The notes under the pieces are model-generated. The model was not told the DNA's origin. It saw only the letters and a program-made list of their open reading frames with translations, and did not search any database. Of a stretch of DNA of 26,767 nucleotides, positions 1 to 10,200 are shown in pieces. Source of the stretch: Chrysophaeum taylorii (taxonomy: Eukaryota; Sar; Pelagophyceae; Pelagomonadales; Pelagomonadaceae); NCBI GenBank assembly GCA_029834535.1, contig JAQMWT010000289.1:1-26767 (forward strand), written 5' to 3'. The position numbers and the translations under genes are program-made. The first letter of the stretch is position 1; each line of letters opens with the position of its first letter.

Positions 1-600
1 TGAGTCAGAAATACGGAAGTTGACTCGATTTTATACACATTGGGCACCTGGCTTCTTGCTTTCCGCGAATGCCGACGACGTGGCCCAGGTGTTATTACTC
101 AAGTACTGTTCGTGCGGTTATTATTACTGTTTCTTAACATTGAAAATCCATCTTGTTTATGGATCAGAGTTCCATTGATGGCGACGCCTCAGTGGACCAG
201 CCACGGCGTCTCTTCCGTAAAGAGCGGCGCGAGCGAGAGACACGCGCGGCCTGCGCGGCACCGCCCGAGCGAAGCTGAGAAGCAGCAAAAGCACCGCGAC
301 CTTGACGCGGACCAAAAACGACAGCGCGTGCTCGCGTGAAGCCGCAAGACAAGGAAAGGAGCGCGAGCGAGCGCGACAGCGTCGTGCTACCGCGCAGCCG
401 CAACACAAGGAAAAGGAACACGACCAAGCGCGAGACAGACAGCGTTGTACGCACGAAGAAAATGGAGCGGGCGAGAGGGGTAAAGTAATAGGTAAAGTAA
501 AGGAGAATCAAGTAAAATTAGGAGGAGGAGTTTTTAGGGCAATGCTGCTTCATTTCATTATTATTCGAACTTAAAACCGACAGGGCAAGGATTTAACCGA
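1..600. other. Unassigned 5' stretch, low-complexity Arg/Glu-rich
   Basis: No recognisable gene. Reading forward from an ATG at 178, the stretch encodes a strongly charged Arg/Lys/Glu/Gln-rich sequence to about 339. After a one-base shift near 336-340 it continues in the next frame in the same charged style to about 480. This could be a broken or mis-sequenced exon of a coiled-coil or low-complexity protein, or simply GC-rich repeats that happen to stay open. The inverted pair GAGTCA/TGACTC lies at the window edge (2-7 and 21-26). No homologue is recognised. Confidence 0.3.
320..450. repeat. Imperfect tandem repeat, period about 56 nt
   Basis: A block beginning gccgcaagacaaggaaa at 341 recurs diverged as gccgcaacacaaggaaa at 397, a 56-nt offset. 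The following segments (gcgacagcgtcgtgcta and agacagacagcgttgta) also align loosely, as does an upstream partial copy near 320. This looks like an old, degenerate tandem duplication. Confidence 0.45.
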
Positions 601-612
601 AATTTGCCAGTC

Positions 613-636
613 TTATTATTATTATTATTATTATTA
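613..636 (+). repeat. (TTA)8 microsatellite
   Basis: Eight uninterrupted TTA units lie about 58 bp before the ATG of the plastid-targeted gene, so they probably sit in its promoter or 5' UTR. On the other strand they read as a run of AAT/Asn codons, which creates a spurious open frame. Confidence 0.9.
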
Positions 637-693
637 ACAGTAAGATTTGATTTGATGCCGACATCATCATCAGGTGAAAAGTAGTGAGTTGTG

Positions 694-1750
694 ATGCGGT
701 GGTCGTCGTCGGGAGTGTGGTTGGTGGGCGTGTTGCGCGTGGCGGTCGCGTTTGTGTTGGTCCCGACGACGCGGGTTTCGCGCGTGGCGTTGCAGAGCAT
801 CGACGATGCGATCGATGACTTTAGCGATCAGGAGAAGAGGCATCAGAAGCTGTTGCTGAATAATTTTTGACCCAGCGGTCGCTCCAGACTTTGATATTTT
901 ACCAGAAGACGAACCGAGACCGCGTGACGGCGAACTGGCTGGAGCGGTTCGAGAACCACGAGGGTATTGCGCGGTTCCACGGAACCCACGGACTGCGGAT
1001 CAGTTGGGAGGAGTACGTCGGTCGCATGATAACGTCCGACATAGAGCACATCGTCGTGTCGCTGAAGCGACGAGGGAACGGGATCGGGGGGTGGTCGCGG
1101 TCGAATCCGTACTTGCAGGAGCGGTATTTCAACTACACGGTGGACATATTTCCGCGGAACCTCGCGGAGCGCGTGCTGGACTTGCGGCGCGCGCTGGCGG
1201 TCGAGTGGCGGAAGGACTTGGAGGACGTGGCCGTGTTGCACTCGCGGCTCGTGAATGCGCGACGCGCCATCGCGCGCAACGGGACCGATCAGGACGCGCG
1301 GAGGCTCGCGATGCCCGTGCTCGAGGGCTACGACGCGGCGATCGGCGCGGGCGACTCGACCGCGTTTCGCGGCGGTAATTTTGATTTGCTCGATCGGCTC
1401 TCGGTGCAGCAGGCGATATTGCGGACCTTGAGGCAGCTCGACGGCCACAAGACCCCCAGGCGGCCTATACGCGGTCCTACCTCGAAACATTTTATAGCGA
1501 GCACGGCTCGCCGTTCGACGGCGACGCGCCCTACCACGTCGCTCAGGATTTTTTGGTCAAGATTGCCGACCAGCCCCCGCGCGTCCGCTCCGAGGACGGG
1601 GCCACGCTTCTCCTGGACCCCATGGGAATCGTCGAGCGCATCATGACCGAGCAGGCAAAGCTCGTCGCCTTGTGGCGCTCGTTGCTTTTGGACGTTCCGG
1701 ACGACAACGCGCGCCTCCGCCGCCAAGCCCTCGAAGCCACCTTTCTCTAG
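694..1750 (+). CDS. Plastid-targeted conserved protein, function unknown (two single-base frame breaks)
   Basis: The ATG at 694 opens a 58-codon frame. It encodes a hydrophobic signal peptide (MRWSSSGVWLVGVLRVAVA) followed by F-V-L-V-P-T-T-R, that is, an A|F cleavage junction and a basic, hydroxylated transit peptide: the bipartite presequence of secondary red plastids. The frame stops at 868, but the protein clearly continues in another frame from 864 if the T5 run at 864-868 had one more T (junction NNF-LTQRSLQTL). A second break near 1448-1452 is repaired by one extra G (junction DGHK-DPQAAYTRSYLE), and the last frame ends at 1750. The combined length is about 352 residues. The mature part is helical, with a KRRGNGIGGWSRSNPYL segment (about 1068-1118). 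I believe similar unnamed proteins occur in other heterokont algae, but I cannot name the family. The indels look like sequencing errors or recent damage. A 56-nt GT-AG intron (1404-1459) is a weaker alternative for the second break. Confidence 0.7.
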
Positions 1751-1927
1751 GAACGAACAACGTGCCGACCATCCCGCGAATTTCATTTCTCGGCGGCGGC
1801 GGTTTCGGTCTCCGTTCGTCTTGTTGTTGTTCATTTATTCCCGCGAAGAAAAGAAGTGAAACGAGATTCGCGTACTAAAAAGCAGCGGCGTCCGGATCAT
1901 CTTAATCCGAATCCATCCCATCCTCCG

Positions 1928-1980
1928 GGTAGGTAGGTAGGGGTAGGTAGGTAGGTAGGTAGGTAGGTGAGGTAGGTAGG
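1928..1980 (+). repeat. (GGTA)n microsatellite
   Basis: About twelve GGTA units with two interruptions fill the gap between the convergent ends of the plastid-targeted gene (stop 1750) and the helicase gene (stop 1998). The rest of this 247-bp gap shows no further feature. Confidence 0.9.
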
Positions 1981-1997
1981 ACACAAAAAAAAATCAG

Positions 1998-4900
1998 TTA
2001 TTCGCCGGAAATGGCGCGGAGAGGGTCGTCCTGGAGAATGGTCTTGACGACCTTGACGATGGCCTTGGCTTCGTCCGAAAAGCCAAAGGTCGCGGGGGGT
2101 CGCTGGAAGAGCTCCGCCAGCGCGGCGGCGAGCTTGAGGCGGAGGTCGCGGAGGAGGACGGCCGTTTGCGCGGGCATATCGTGGAGGTGGATCCAGCCCG
2201 CGATGGTGGCCCGGCGTTTGGCGTGGTGGACGACGACGTCCCCCGGGTAGACGAGGAGGAGGGCGCGCGGGGTCGCGAGGGCGCAGCCGGAAACGAGGAG
2301 TCTCGAGCGCTTGGCTTCCCAGCGGCGGGCAAAAAAAGCATAAAATAGATCGTCCTCCTTTAGAAGAAGGGCTGGCGGCTCGAGGAAGCTCGAGGCGTCG
2401 AGGCGCGCCTTCTCCAGGCGAACCTTTTTCGAGGGGGCGTCCTCCGAGACGGAGGTGTTGTTGCTCGAGACGACGAGGAGTTTGCGCGGAACGTCAAAGG
2501 CGCCGTCCGAGCGCCGGCGGCGCGCGAGGTTCGGCGCGAGGGCACCGACGAGGACGGCGGCGACGAGGTTCGCGTCGGGGTCGCGGCGGTCGCAGACGAG
2601 GCCGGCCCGGGCGAGGAGCGAGACGAAGTGTTCGCGCGCGTCGAGCGCGTCGCGGAGCGCGGGCTCGCGGAGGCCAAAGCGGGCGACGGCGCGGGCGTCG
2701 CGGCGGTAGGCGTCGAGGGCGCGACCGGAAGCGACGAGGTCTGCTCCCGGGGGCGAGGTGCTCGCGGCGCGCGCGGCGCTGCGGCGGCGTCGGGGCGTCG
2801 ACAAAGACGGCGTCGGGTCGGCCCGAGGCAGAGGCGGCGGCGGCGATCGAGGCGACGGCGTCGACGCACCCGAAGACGGCCGAGAGCACGAGCATTTTGG
2901 CGAGGCGCGGGTGGACCGGGAGGCGCGCGAGGTGGGCCCCGAGGGGCGTGAGATGGAGGGAGGCGTCGTCGTCGCCATTATTCAGCACGGCGCCCTCGAG
3001 CGCGCCGAGGGAGGCGAGGTCGGCGAGGGCCGCGCGCACGGCGTGCGACGGCGGCGGCTCGGGACACTCGCCGAGCCAGGCGGACGCCGAGCCAAACTTA
3101 TTCCCGCCGTCCACGGCTTTGAGCGTCAGGAGGAGTTCGTCGAGCGGCACGCGCTGGAGCTCGGGCATCGCGTGCTCGGGCATATTTTTGTCGTAAAAGG
3201 CGCGAGAGTAGAGGCGCACGCAGACGCCCGGCCGGACGCGGCCGGCTCGGCCGGCGCGTTGGCGCGCCGACGCGCGAGAGCACCACGCGACTGCGAGCGT
3301 CGAGCACGCGATCCCCGCGGTGTCGCGGTGCTGGACCTCCTTGACGCGGCCGGCGTCGATCACGCACGAAACGTCGGGCAGCGTCACCGAGGACTCGGCG
3401 ACGTTCGTCGAGAGGACGACCTTCCAGGAGCCCGGCTTGGCGGGCTCGAAGGCGCGCCGCTGATCCTCCTTGGCGGCCGTCGCGTGCAGCGGCACGACAG
3501 GACTCCCGCACCCGCGAAGCCTGTCGGCCGCGCGGCGGATTTCGCCGACGCCCGGCAGAAAGACGAGGACCGCGCCCGACTCGGGCCTCCCGCCGGCGCC
3601 GTCGGCGAAGCGGCCGGCGAACACCGCCTCGACGGCCGCCGCGACCAAATCGTAGTCGAGCCGCTCGGGCTCGTCCTCCGGCGCGTCGCGCTTCGTCGCG
3701 TCGAGGTCCTCGAGATAGTAGTCGGCCACGGGAAAGGCGCGCCCGGGCACCCTCACGACGGGCGTCGTAGTAGTAGTAGTAGTAGTAGTCTTTTTCGATT
3801 TCTCGAGGAGGTACCCCCGGAAGAGCGCCGCGTCGACGGTCGCCGACATGAGGACGAGCCTCGTCCTCGCGCCGGCGGCGACGCGCCGCCGCAGCGCCGC
3901 GAGCACGAGGTCTGACTCGGCCGCTCGTTCGTGGATCTCGTCGAGAACGACGTGGGTCGCGCCCGAGAAAAAGTCGTCGTCGAGCCCGCGCAGCAGCACG
4001 CCCGTCGTGCAGAACAGGAGCTTGGTGCGTCGCGAGACGCGCCGCTCGTGCCGCATCTGGAGCCCGACGAGGCCGCCGAGGGGCTCGTCGATCTCCTCGG
4101 CGACGCGCCGCGCGACCGAGGCTGCCGCGACCCGCCGCGGCTGCGTGACGACGATGCGGCACGCCCGCGCCCGCTCGCCGCCCTCCGAGAGCGCCTCGTC
4201 CAGCAAAAACTGCGGCAGCTGCGTCGTTTTTCCCGAGCCCGTCTCGCCGCACACGACCACGCCCTGCGACTCGCCGCACGCTCGCAAAAACTCCTCGCGC
4301 GCGCCCGCGGCCGGCAGCTTGGCGCGCGAAGAGGCGTGCTTGCGATACTGCGAGGATCGCCTTTTGTGCTCGAGCCACTCGCGCCGCAGCGCGTCGCCTT
4401 CCCGCCGGCGGGCCTCGCCGCCGCCGCCGCCGGAACCTCGCCGCAACGCCACGTCGTCCGTGGTCTCGCCGCGCGGCGCCTCCTCCGTCGTCGTCCTCGA
4501 GGCCGCCGCCTCCTCGACGCCCGTCTTTTCCACCTCGTCGTCGTCGTCTGGGTCGTGGTTCGCGCGGTCGTCGTCGTCGACGAGATCTTCCCAGCTGTCG
4601 AGCGGAGCCTCTTCTTTCCGCGAGGCGGCCTCTCGCGGCTCGTCGTCGTCGTCGTCGGCGAATAGGTCGAGGAGGCGTGCCACGAGGGCATCGCAGCGGC
4701 GATCGAAGTCCGCGTCTTTGCGTCTGCGCGCCGCCTGCGCCTCGGCCTCCTTGCGGCGGCGCTCCTCTTCGAGGCGCGCGAGCCACCAGTCGCGGAACGG
4801 CGGCGGGAGGACGCGGTAGACGGGAAGCTCGGGCGCGAGGTCGAAGAGGGCCATGGTCGCCGCCATGTCGCGCGCGGCCCCCGAGGCGCCCCCCTGGCAG

Positions 4901-6008
4901 GCCTTGGACCCCGCCCAACTCTCGAGGCCCGACGCGTCCCCCGTCGTCTCGACCGTGGGGGGACCCAGCGGCCTCTTGGGCGTCCCGCGCCCCTTTTTTT
5001 TTCCCGTCGACGCGACCCAGACCCGGCACCGCGTGGCCGTCTTCGAGGCCGCCTCGTAGCTCGGCCGCGGGTTCCCGCGCTCGCGGCACCACTGCTCGAG
5101 CTTCTGCCGCGGCGTCGCGCCCGACCACGACATCTTGGCCGCGCGCACGACCGGGTGCATCGCGCGGTACGAGGCGAGGACCTCTTCGTCGACGTCCTCG
5201 CGCTCGAGCAGCGATGTGTCCCACTCGTCGTCCGAGGAATTCTCTTCGGGTCCCGCAGCCTCCTCGGCGGGGCGCGCGGCGGCGGCCGAAACTTTTTCGT
5301 TGTTTGAAGGCGACGACGGCGACGACGACTCGACGACGTCGGGGCGCGCCGCCGCGTCATCCTCGTCCTGGATGCGGCGCACGAGAGTCGCGATCTCGCG
5401 TCCGAGCGCTTCGACGGCATCCTTGCCTTTGCCAGATGCGCGCGCCTTGTTGAGCGCCGTCCGGTGCTCGCGGCGCTTGGCGTCGAGCTCCTCGCGCGAT
5501 TCCTCCTCCTCCTCCTCGACCTCCGCGTCGCCGAGCTCTTCGTCCTCCGCGAGCCGCTCGCAGTACCGCAGCGCGAAGGCCTTGTAGGTGTCGTCCTCCT
5601 CCTCCTCCTCCTCCTCCTCGTCCTGGTGGTAGTCTAGGGGGCCTCGACGGCGACCGGGCTGGGCTTCTTCGCGACGACGACCTGGATCGCGTCGGCCGAG
5701 GCGGGCTTGGCCGCCGTCGCCTCGACGATATCCTCGCGGAGCACCGGCGGGAGTTCGTCGGCCGAGAGTCGCGCGCAGAGCCAGTCGAGCGCGGCGGCGC
5801 TGAGCCCCGGCTTGACGCCGTTGCGACTGACGGCGGCTGCGAGCCCGCGAAGGAGTGTCCGCTCGTCGAAGCCCAGGGCCCTCAACTCGTCCGCCGCCGA
5901 GAAGAGGGCTCGCCGGCTGCTCTTCTCCGCCAGCGTCGCGGCGATTCGACGCCGCGACCCCGATGCCTCCCCGACGGCGAGGAGCTCGCGAATCGCTTCG
6001 CAGGCCAT
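1998..6008 (-). CDS. DHX29: DHX29-like DExH-box RNA helicase (two single-base frame breaks)
   Basis: DHX29 helicases bind the small ribosomal subunit and help scanning on structured mRNAs. The frame runs from Met at 6008 to the stop at 1998, about 1336 residues, close to the usual family length. Order: N-terminal helical region with an LDWLC motif followed by ELPPVL; an acidic run; a dsRBD-like segment (CRERGNPRPSYEA); a linker VLPPPFRDWW; then the helicase core with motif I GETGSGKTT (about 588), TQPRRVAA, DEIH (about 690), SAT, STNVAESSVTLPD and QRAGRAGR (about 917); then HA2 and a C-terminal OB-fold. Two breaks: a C5 run (minus strand of 5637-5641) needs one more C to join VEAP to LDYHQDEE, and a C5 run (minus strand of 2749-2753) needs one fewer to join EHLAP to GADLVASG. 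A Met at 6104 is possible but would overlap the La start, so 6008 is preferred. A ten-Thr run sits after helicase motif III. DHX57 or DHX36 are less likely assignments. Confidence 0.8.
3765..3793 (-). repeat. ACT/ACG (Thr) codon repeat in the helicase
   Basis: A run of ACT codons ending in ACG (on the plus strand tagtagtag...) encodes ten consecutive Thr after a Lys-rich segment, between helicase motif III and the second RecA fold. It is probably a low-complexity surface loop and a length-variable microsatellite. Confidence 0.8.
5593..5620 (-). repeat. GAG (Glu) codon repeat in the helicase N-terminus
   Basis: Consecutive GAG codons encode an acidic run just after the first frame break (DYHQD followed by poly-Glu). 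It links the N-terminal helical region to the dsRBD-like part. A second, shorter Glu run lies at about 5503-5517. Confidence 0.8.
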
Positions 6009-6091
6009 CTCGTCTGGTCGTACCGGGACGAGCACCAGGGACGAGGGGCTAAGTCTTGTTGTTGTAATAACGGACGCGAATCGGCGAGCAC
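6009..6091. promoter_or_regulatory. Divergent promoter region, helicase / La
   Basis: Only 83 bp separate the preferred helicase start (6008, -) from the La ATG (6092, +), so both genes must share regulatory DNA. If the helicase used the upstream Met at 6104, the two coding regions would overlap head to head. No TATA box or clear factor site is visible; the La-proximal half is AT-richer (around gttgttgtaataacgg). Confidence 0.5.
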
Positions 6092-7162
6092 ATGTCATCA
6101 TCATTTCCCTTTGACCAAGACGACGCGCGGCGGGCGCAGGTGCTGCGGCAGGTCGAGTACTACTTTTGCGACGAGAACTTGCCGTACGACCAGTTCTTGC
6201 TGCGGCACGCCGACCCGAGCGGCGCGATCGAGTCCTCGGTTCTCGCCAACTCGAACAGGATCGTCGAGTACTTGCCGTCTATGAGCCCTACGGAGCGCGC
6301 CAAGGTGGTGTTCGACGTCGGAGCCAGATCGGACTCGATCCAACAGGTCGGGGACTCAAAGCTGAGCCGGCGACGGCCGCTTCCGCTCGACGATCCCGCG
6401 GCGTCGCGCAGCGTCTACGCGCGCTTCTCCAAGGCCTCGATCCACGAATCGCGGACGTTCACCATTCCTCACCGCAAGCTCCGCGAGCACCGCGAGACTC
6501 GCGACTTTACGGGAGAGGTCATCTTTGAGTTCGAGACCCGGGCCGCGAGCGACGCTTTTCTCAATAACGAACCCGACCAGATCGAGGGTTTGGTCGTCGA
6601 GGAACTCGTGCCGTGCACCGATTTTTATGCGCGACGGGATGCCGATACGAGGGCTAAGAAGCGGAAACGCTCGCACGGCACGACGCTTTTAGCCTTCGAG
6701 AATGCGCGCAAAGGCCTCGACCGCGAAACCCTCCGCGACATATGCGGCCCCGACGTCGCCTTCGTCACCTACGACCGCGGCGACGCGAACGGCCACGTCC
6801 GCTTCGCGACGGCTCAAGCCGCTGCGGCCGCTCTCGCGAGGCTTCGCGATAACGACGACAACGGACCCGAGACCTGGTCCAAGCTCGACGCGGAGCAAGA
6901 GGAAGCGTACTGGGAACGCGTCAACCAGCGGCGCTTGGCTTTCAAAAAAAACAAGAACTCGGCGGCGGCGGCGGCGGCGGCGGCTTCTTTCGAGGCGCCT
7001 TCCTCCTCCGGTCCTCCTCCTCGTCGTCAGCGCGAGTACCCGCGCGACTATCATCCGATGGGTGCGCCGCGGGGCGGTCGTCGCGGCGTCGGCCGGGGGC
7101 GTCTGGGGGGGGGGGCTTCCTTCGATCGTCCGTCGAGGCGGGGCAGGGGAATTACGCCCTAA
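6092..7162 (+). CDS. SSB: La protein (La motif plus RRMs)
   Basis: La binds the UUU-3'OH ends of RNA polymerase III transcripts in the nucleus and assists tRNA and small-RNA maturation. The 356-residue protein has the La motif at about 13-95 (QVEYYFCDENLPYDQFL, with the conserved aromatic and basic positions), a first RRM (about 105-190) and a second, xRRM-like fold (about 197-265, LLAFENARKGLDRETL then VRFATAQAAAAAL). The C-terminus is disordered, with an eight-Ala run and Gly/Arg-rich RGG-like repeats suited to RNA binding. Length and domain order match genuine La rather than LARP1/4/6; a LARP7-type protein is the main alternative. The ATG at 6092 places the La motif close to the N-terminus, as is usual. 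No intron is needed. Kinesin follows in the same direction after 103 bp. Confidence 0.88.
   Translation: MSSSFPFDQDDARRAQVLRQVEYYFCDENLPYDQFLLRHADPSGAIESSVLANSNRIVEYLPSMSPTERAKVVFDVGARSDSIQQVGDSKLSRRRPLPLDDPAASRSVYARFSKASIHESRTFTIPHRKLREHRETRDFTGEVIFEFETRAASDAFLNNEPDQIEGLVVEELVPCTDFYARRDADTRAKKRKRSHGTTLLAFENARKGLDRETLRDICGPDVAFVTYDRGDANGHVRFATAQAAAAALARLRDNDDNGPETWSKLDAEQEEAYWERVNQRRLAFKKNKNSAAAAAAAASFEAPSSSGPPPRRQREYPRDYHPMGAPRGGRRGVGRGRLGGGASFDRPSRRGRGITP
6960..6983 (+). repeat. GCG (Ala) codon repeat in La
   Basis: A run of GCG codons encodes eight Ala between the second RRM and the RGG-like tail. It is a low-complexity linker typical of GC-rich genes. Confidence 0.8.
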
Positions 7163-7265
7163 CTTTTGATGATTCTCTTACTACCACGACTGACTGCACG
7201 GACCGTCGTTGAGCTTCAAGTAAGTTGTTTACGTAGGAGGAGCATCTTTTAACGCGGAGAAAAAA

Positions 7266-10200
7266 ATGGCAGCCGCCGCCGCCGCCGCCGCCGCCCGGGC
7301 GGAGATCGAGGAGATCTTGTCGAGCGACCCCGAGGCAGAGGAAATCCGCGAGCAACTGTCTGGGTGGAGCTCGCCCGAGCTGCTTCTGAGGGCCATCTAC
7401 GAGCAGGCCGCGGCGCTGGGCATCGAGGAGTTGAAGGGGTTCGCGTGGATCGCGGCGAGGAGCCTCGTCGCTCCGCTGCCCGAGGGCTGGGTCCAGTACA
7501 AGGACGAAGAGGAGAGGCTCTACTACTACCACGAGCCTACCGGCAACAGCCGCTGGGAGCATCCGCGAGACGACGAATACCGCGCCGCGTACTACTCGCG
7601 GCGGCACCACGACGACCGCCACCACCACGACCACCAGCGCGTCGAGGGCGACCTGCTCGGAGCCCTCGAGGCGGCCCTCGACGACGAGGAGCGGCGGCGC
7701 GAGGTTCTGGGGGTGCTGGAGGCGAGGGGACTCTTTTCGTCGCACGACGCGCGGCTCAGGAGGAGCAGCGAGCGCGCGGACCGCGGCGAACGCGAGGCGG
7801 TCGAGTGGCGCGAACGGTGTCGCCAAGGCGAGCGGCGCGCAAAGGCAGCCGAGGCCGCGGCGGCGCAGAAACTCGAGTGCGCGTTGGCCGCGGGCGAGAG
7901 CCTGCAGCGGGAATGCGACGCGGTCGTGGCGCGGCTCGAGGCGGCGACGCGCGACCGCGACAGGCTGCGCGCGGCGCTCGGCGAGACATCGGAGACGGCG
8001 CGGCGCGACCAGGCCGATCTCGAGGAGGCGGTCGCTCGCTCGCGGCGCGTCGCCGAGGAGCGCACGATATTGCTCGAGCGCGACCTCGAGGCGGCGCGCC
8101 TCGCCGAGCAGGAGGCGCGGCGGGCGCTCGAGCGCGAGCGCGTCTCGAGCGAGGCTTTCGTTTCCGAGGCCGCAGCGCTGCGCGAGGAGGCCGAGAGCCG
8201 CGCCGCGCAACTCGAGGCCGAGCTCGACGACGCACAGAAATCTCGGGCGGCGGCGGCGAGCGAGCGCGCCGAAACTAAGGCGAGGATGGTGGCCGAGGCG
8301 GGACGCGCGGCGATGAAGGCCGACGCGGAGCTTTCTCGGCTCGGTATCGAGGTCGACGAAGCGCGGCATCGCGCCGCCGAGCTCGAAGAAGCGCTCGGCG
8401 CGACCAGGGTGGCGGCCAAGGCGAGTCGAGACGACTTGTTCGAAGCGCGAACGGCATTGACTCGCGCCGAGGCCGAGACGAAGCGCCTCGCGAGCGAGCT
8501 CGAGAGAACGCGTTTAAACGAATCCGAGCGCGAGACGGAAGCCAAGAAGCTCGAGAAGGAGCTCGAGGAAGTGCGACGGTCGTGCGAGGCATCCCGCGGC
8601 GAGCTGGCGGCGGCCGCGCGCGCGACGACGACCAGAGCCAAGGCCGAGCAGACGAGGCTCGGCGACGATCTCGCGGAAGCCCGGCGGCGCGCCGACCGCG
8701 CGGAAACGCGCGTCGCAAACCTCGAAGACCAGCTCGAGCACGCGCGGCGGTCGCAGGCGTCGGCGACGAAACGCGCCAAGGACGACGCCCGGGTCGAGAT
8801 CGACGCGGCAGTCTCGCGCGCCGAGATGCTCCAAGCCGCCAAGAACGAGGTCGAGCGCCGGGCCGCGGGACTCGAGGAAGTCGTCGCGGCCGAACGCGAG
8901 GAGCGGAGTCGACTCGACGCGACCGGTCGACTCGAGCTCGAGGCAGCCCAAAGACGCGCGAAAAGTCTCGAGGAAGTCGTCGCGGCCGAACGCGAGGAGC
9001 GGAGTCGACTGAACGCCGACCTCGACGCGGCGGAGCGCCGGCGTAGCGAGGCAAACGAGGCACGACGTCGCCTCGAGGCAAGCGTCGCGACCCTCGAGGC
9101 AACGCTGGACCAAACGACGAGCGAGCGCGACGCGGCGCTGGCGCTGGACGAGGAGCTCTCGACGTTGCGCGAGAGATCCAAGGCCCGCGAGGAGTACGCC
9201 GAGGTCTTGGAAGCCGAGCTCGCCGCGGCGAACGCGAGGCTCGACGGCAAACGGGCTGAAATCGATCGATTGGTAGCGAGACAAGGTGGCGCCGAAGAGG
9301 AACTGCTGGCGGCGGCGCGAGCGAGAGTCGTCGGAGAGTACGAGGCGTTGTACAGAGCCGAGCGCAAGCGGCGGCGAAGAATACACGACAAGCTCATGGC
9401 GCTCCAAGGCAACATCCGAGTCGCGTGCCGGTGCCGCCCCCCGCTCCCGAGCGAGACGTCGAGCGAGATCGCCGTCGAGTACCCCGACGACAACGACGAC
9501 GCCGCCATGGTCGCCGTCCGAAACGAGAACGGCACGTTTCTGCGGTTCGAGTTCGACGCCGTGCTCAAGCCCGGGAGTAGCCAGGGCGAGGTCTACGAGG
9601 TGGTGGCACCTTTCATTCAGTCGGCGCTCGACGGGTACGCGGTGACAATATTCACCTACGGCCAGACGGGCAGCGGCAAGAGCCACACGATGCTCGGCCC
9701 GGACGACGACCGCGGCGTCTACTTTCGGTCCGTCGCCGACGTCTTCGCCAACAACAGCTGCGCCGAAATTCGCCTCTCGATACTCGAAATATACAACGAG
9801 ACGTTGCGCGACCTCCTCGGGGACAAGGCAAAAAAACTCGAGATCCGCCAGAATTCCTCCAAAAAAATCGTCGTGCCCGGTCTCGAAGAGCGCGCGGTCG
9901 AGTCGGTCGAAGACGTCGAGGAGCTCGTGGCTCGAGGCACGGCCCACCGCGCCGTCGCGGGACACGAGATGAACGCTCACTCTTCCCGCTCCCATCTCAT
10001 CATCACCCTCCACCTCGACAGCCGCGTCTCGCCGAACCTCAACACGAAACTTCACCTCATCGATCTCGCCGGTTCCGAGCGCCTATCCAAGACGAAGGCC
10101 GCCGGCAGCCGCCTCAGAGAAGCCCAGAACATCAACAAGTCGCTCAGCGCCCTCGGCGACGTCATTCAAAGCCTCGGCACCGGCCCCAACAAGCACGTGC

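Noticed and set aside
561..800. Minus-strand frame with an Asn run
   Set aside because: The Asn run is the (TTA)8 repeat read backwards; the opposite strand encodes a convincing signal and transit peptide.
1404..1459. A 56-nt GT-AG intron in the plastid-targeted gene
   Set aside because: It would restore the frame, but it removes protein-like sequence (VQQAILRTLRQLD) and its donor (GTGCAG) is poor. A single missing G near 1450 explains the break better.
2758..3915. A long forward frame across the helicase gene
   Set aside because: It lies opposite conserved helicase motifs; its translation is Arg/Gly/Ala low-complexity and has no recognisable fold.
5634..5641. Programmed ribosomal frameshift in the helicase
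   Set aside because: No slippery heptamer or downstream structure is evident, and the site is a plain C run like the other single-base breaks nearby.
7592..9568. A 658-codon open frame antisense to the kinesin gene
   Set aside because: Ser/Ala/Arg-rich translation without domains, produced by GC-biased codons of the coiled coil on the other strand.
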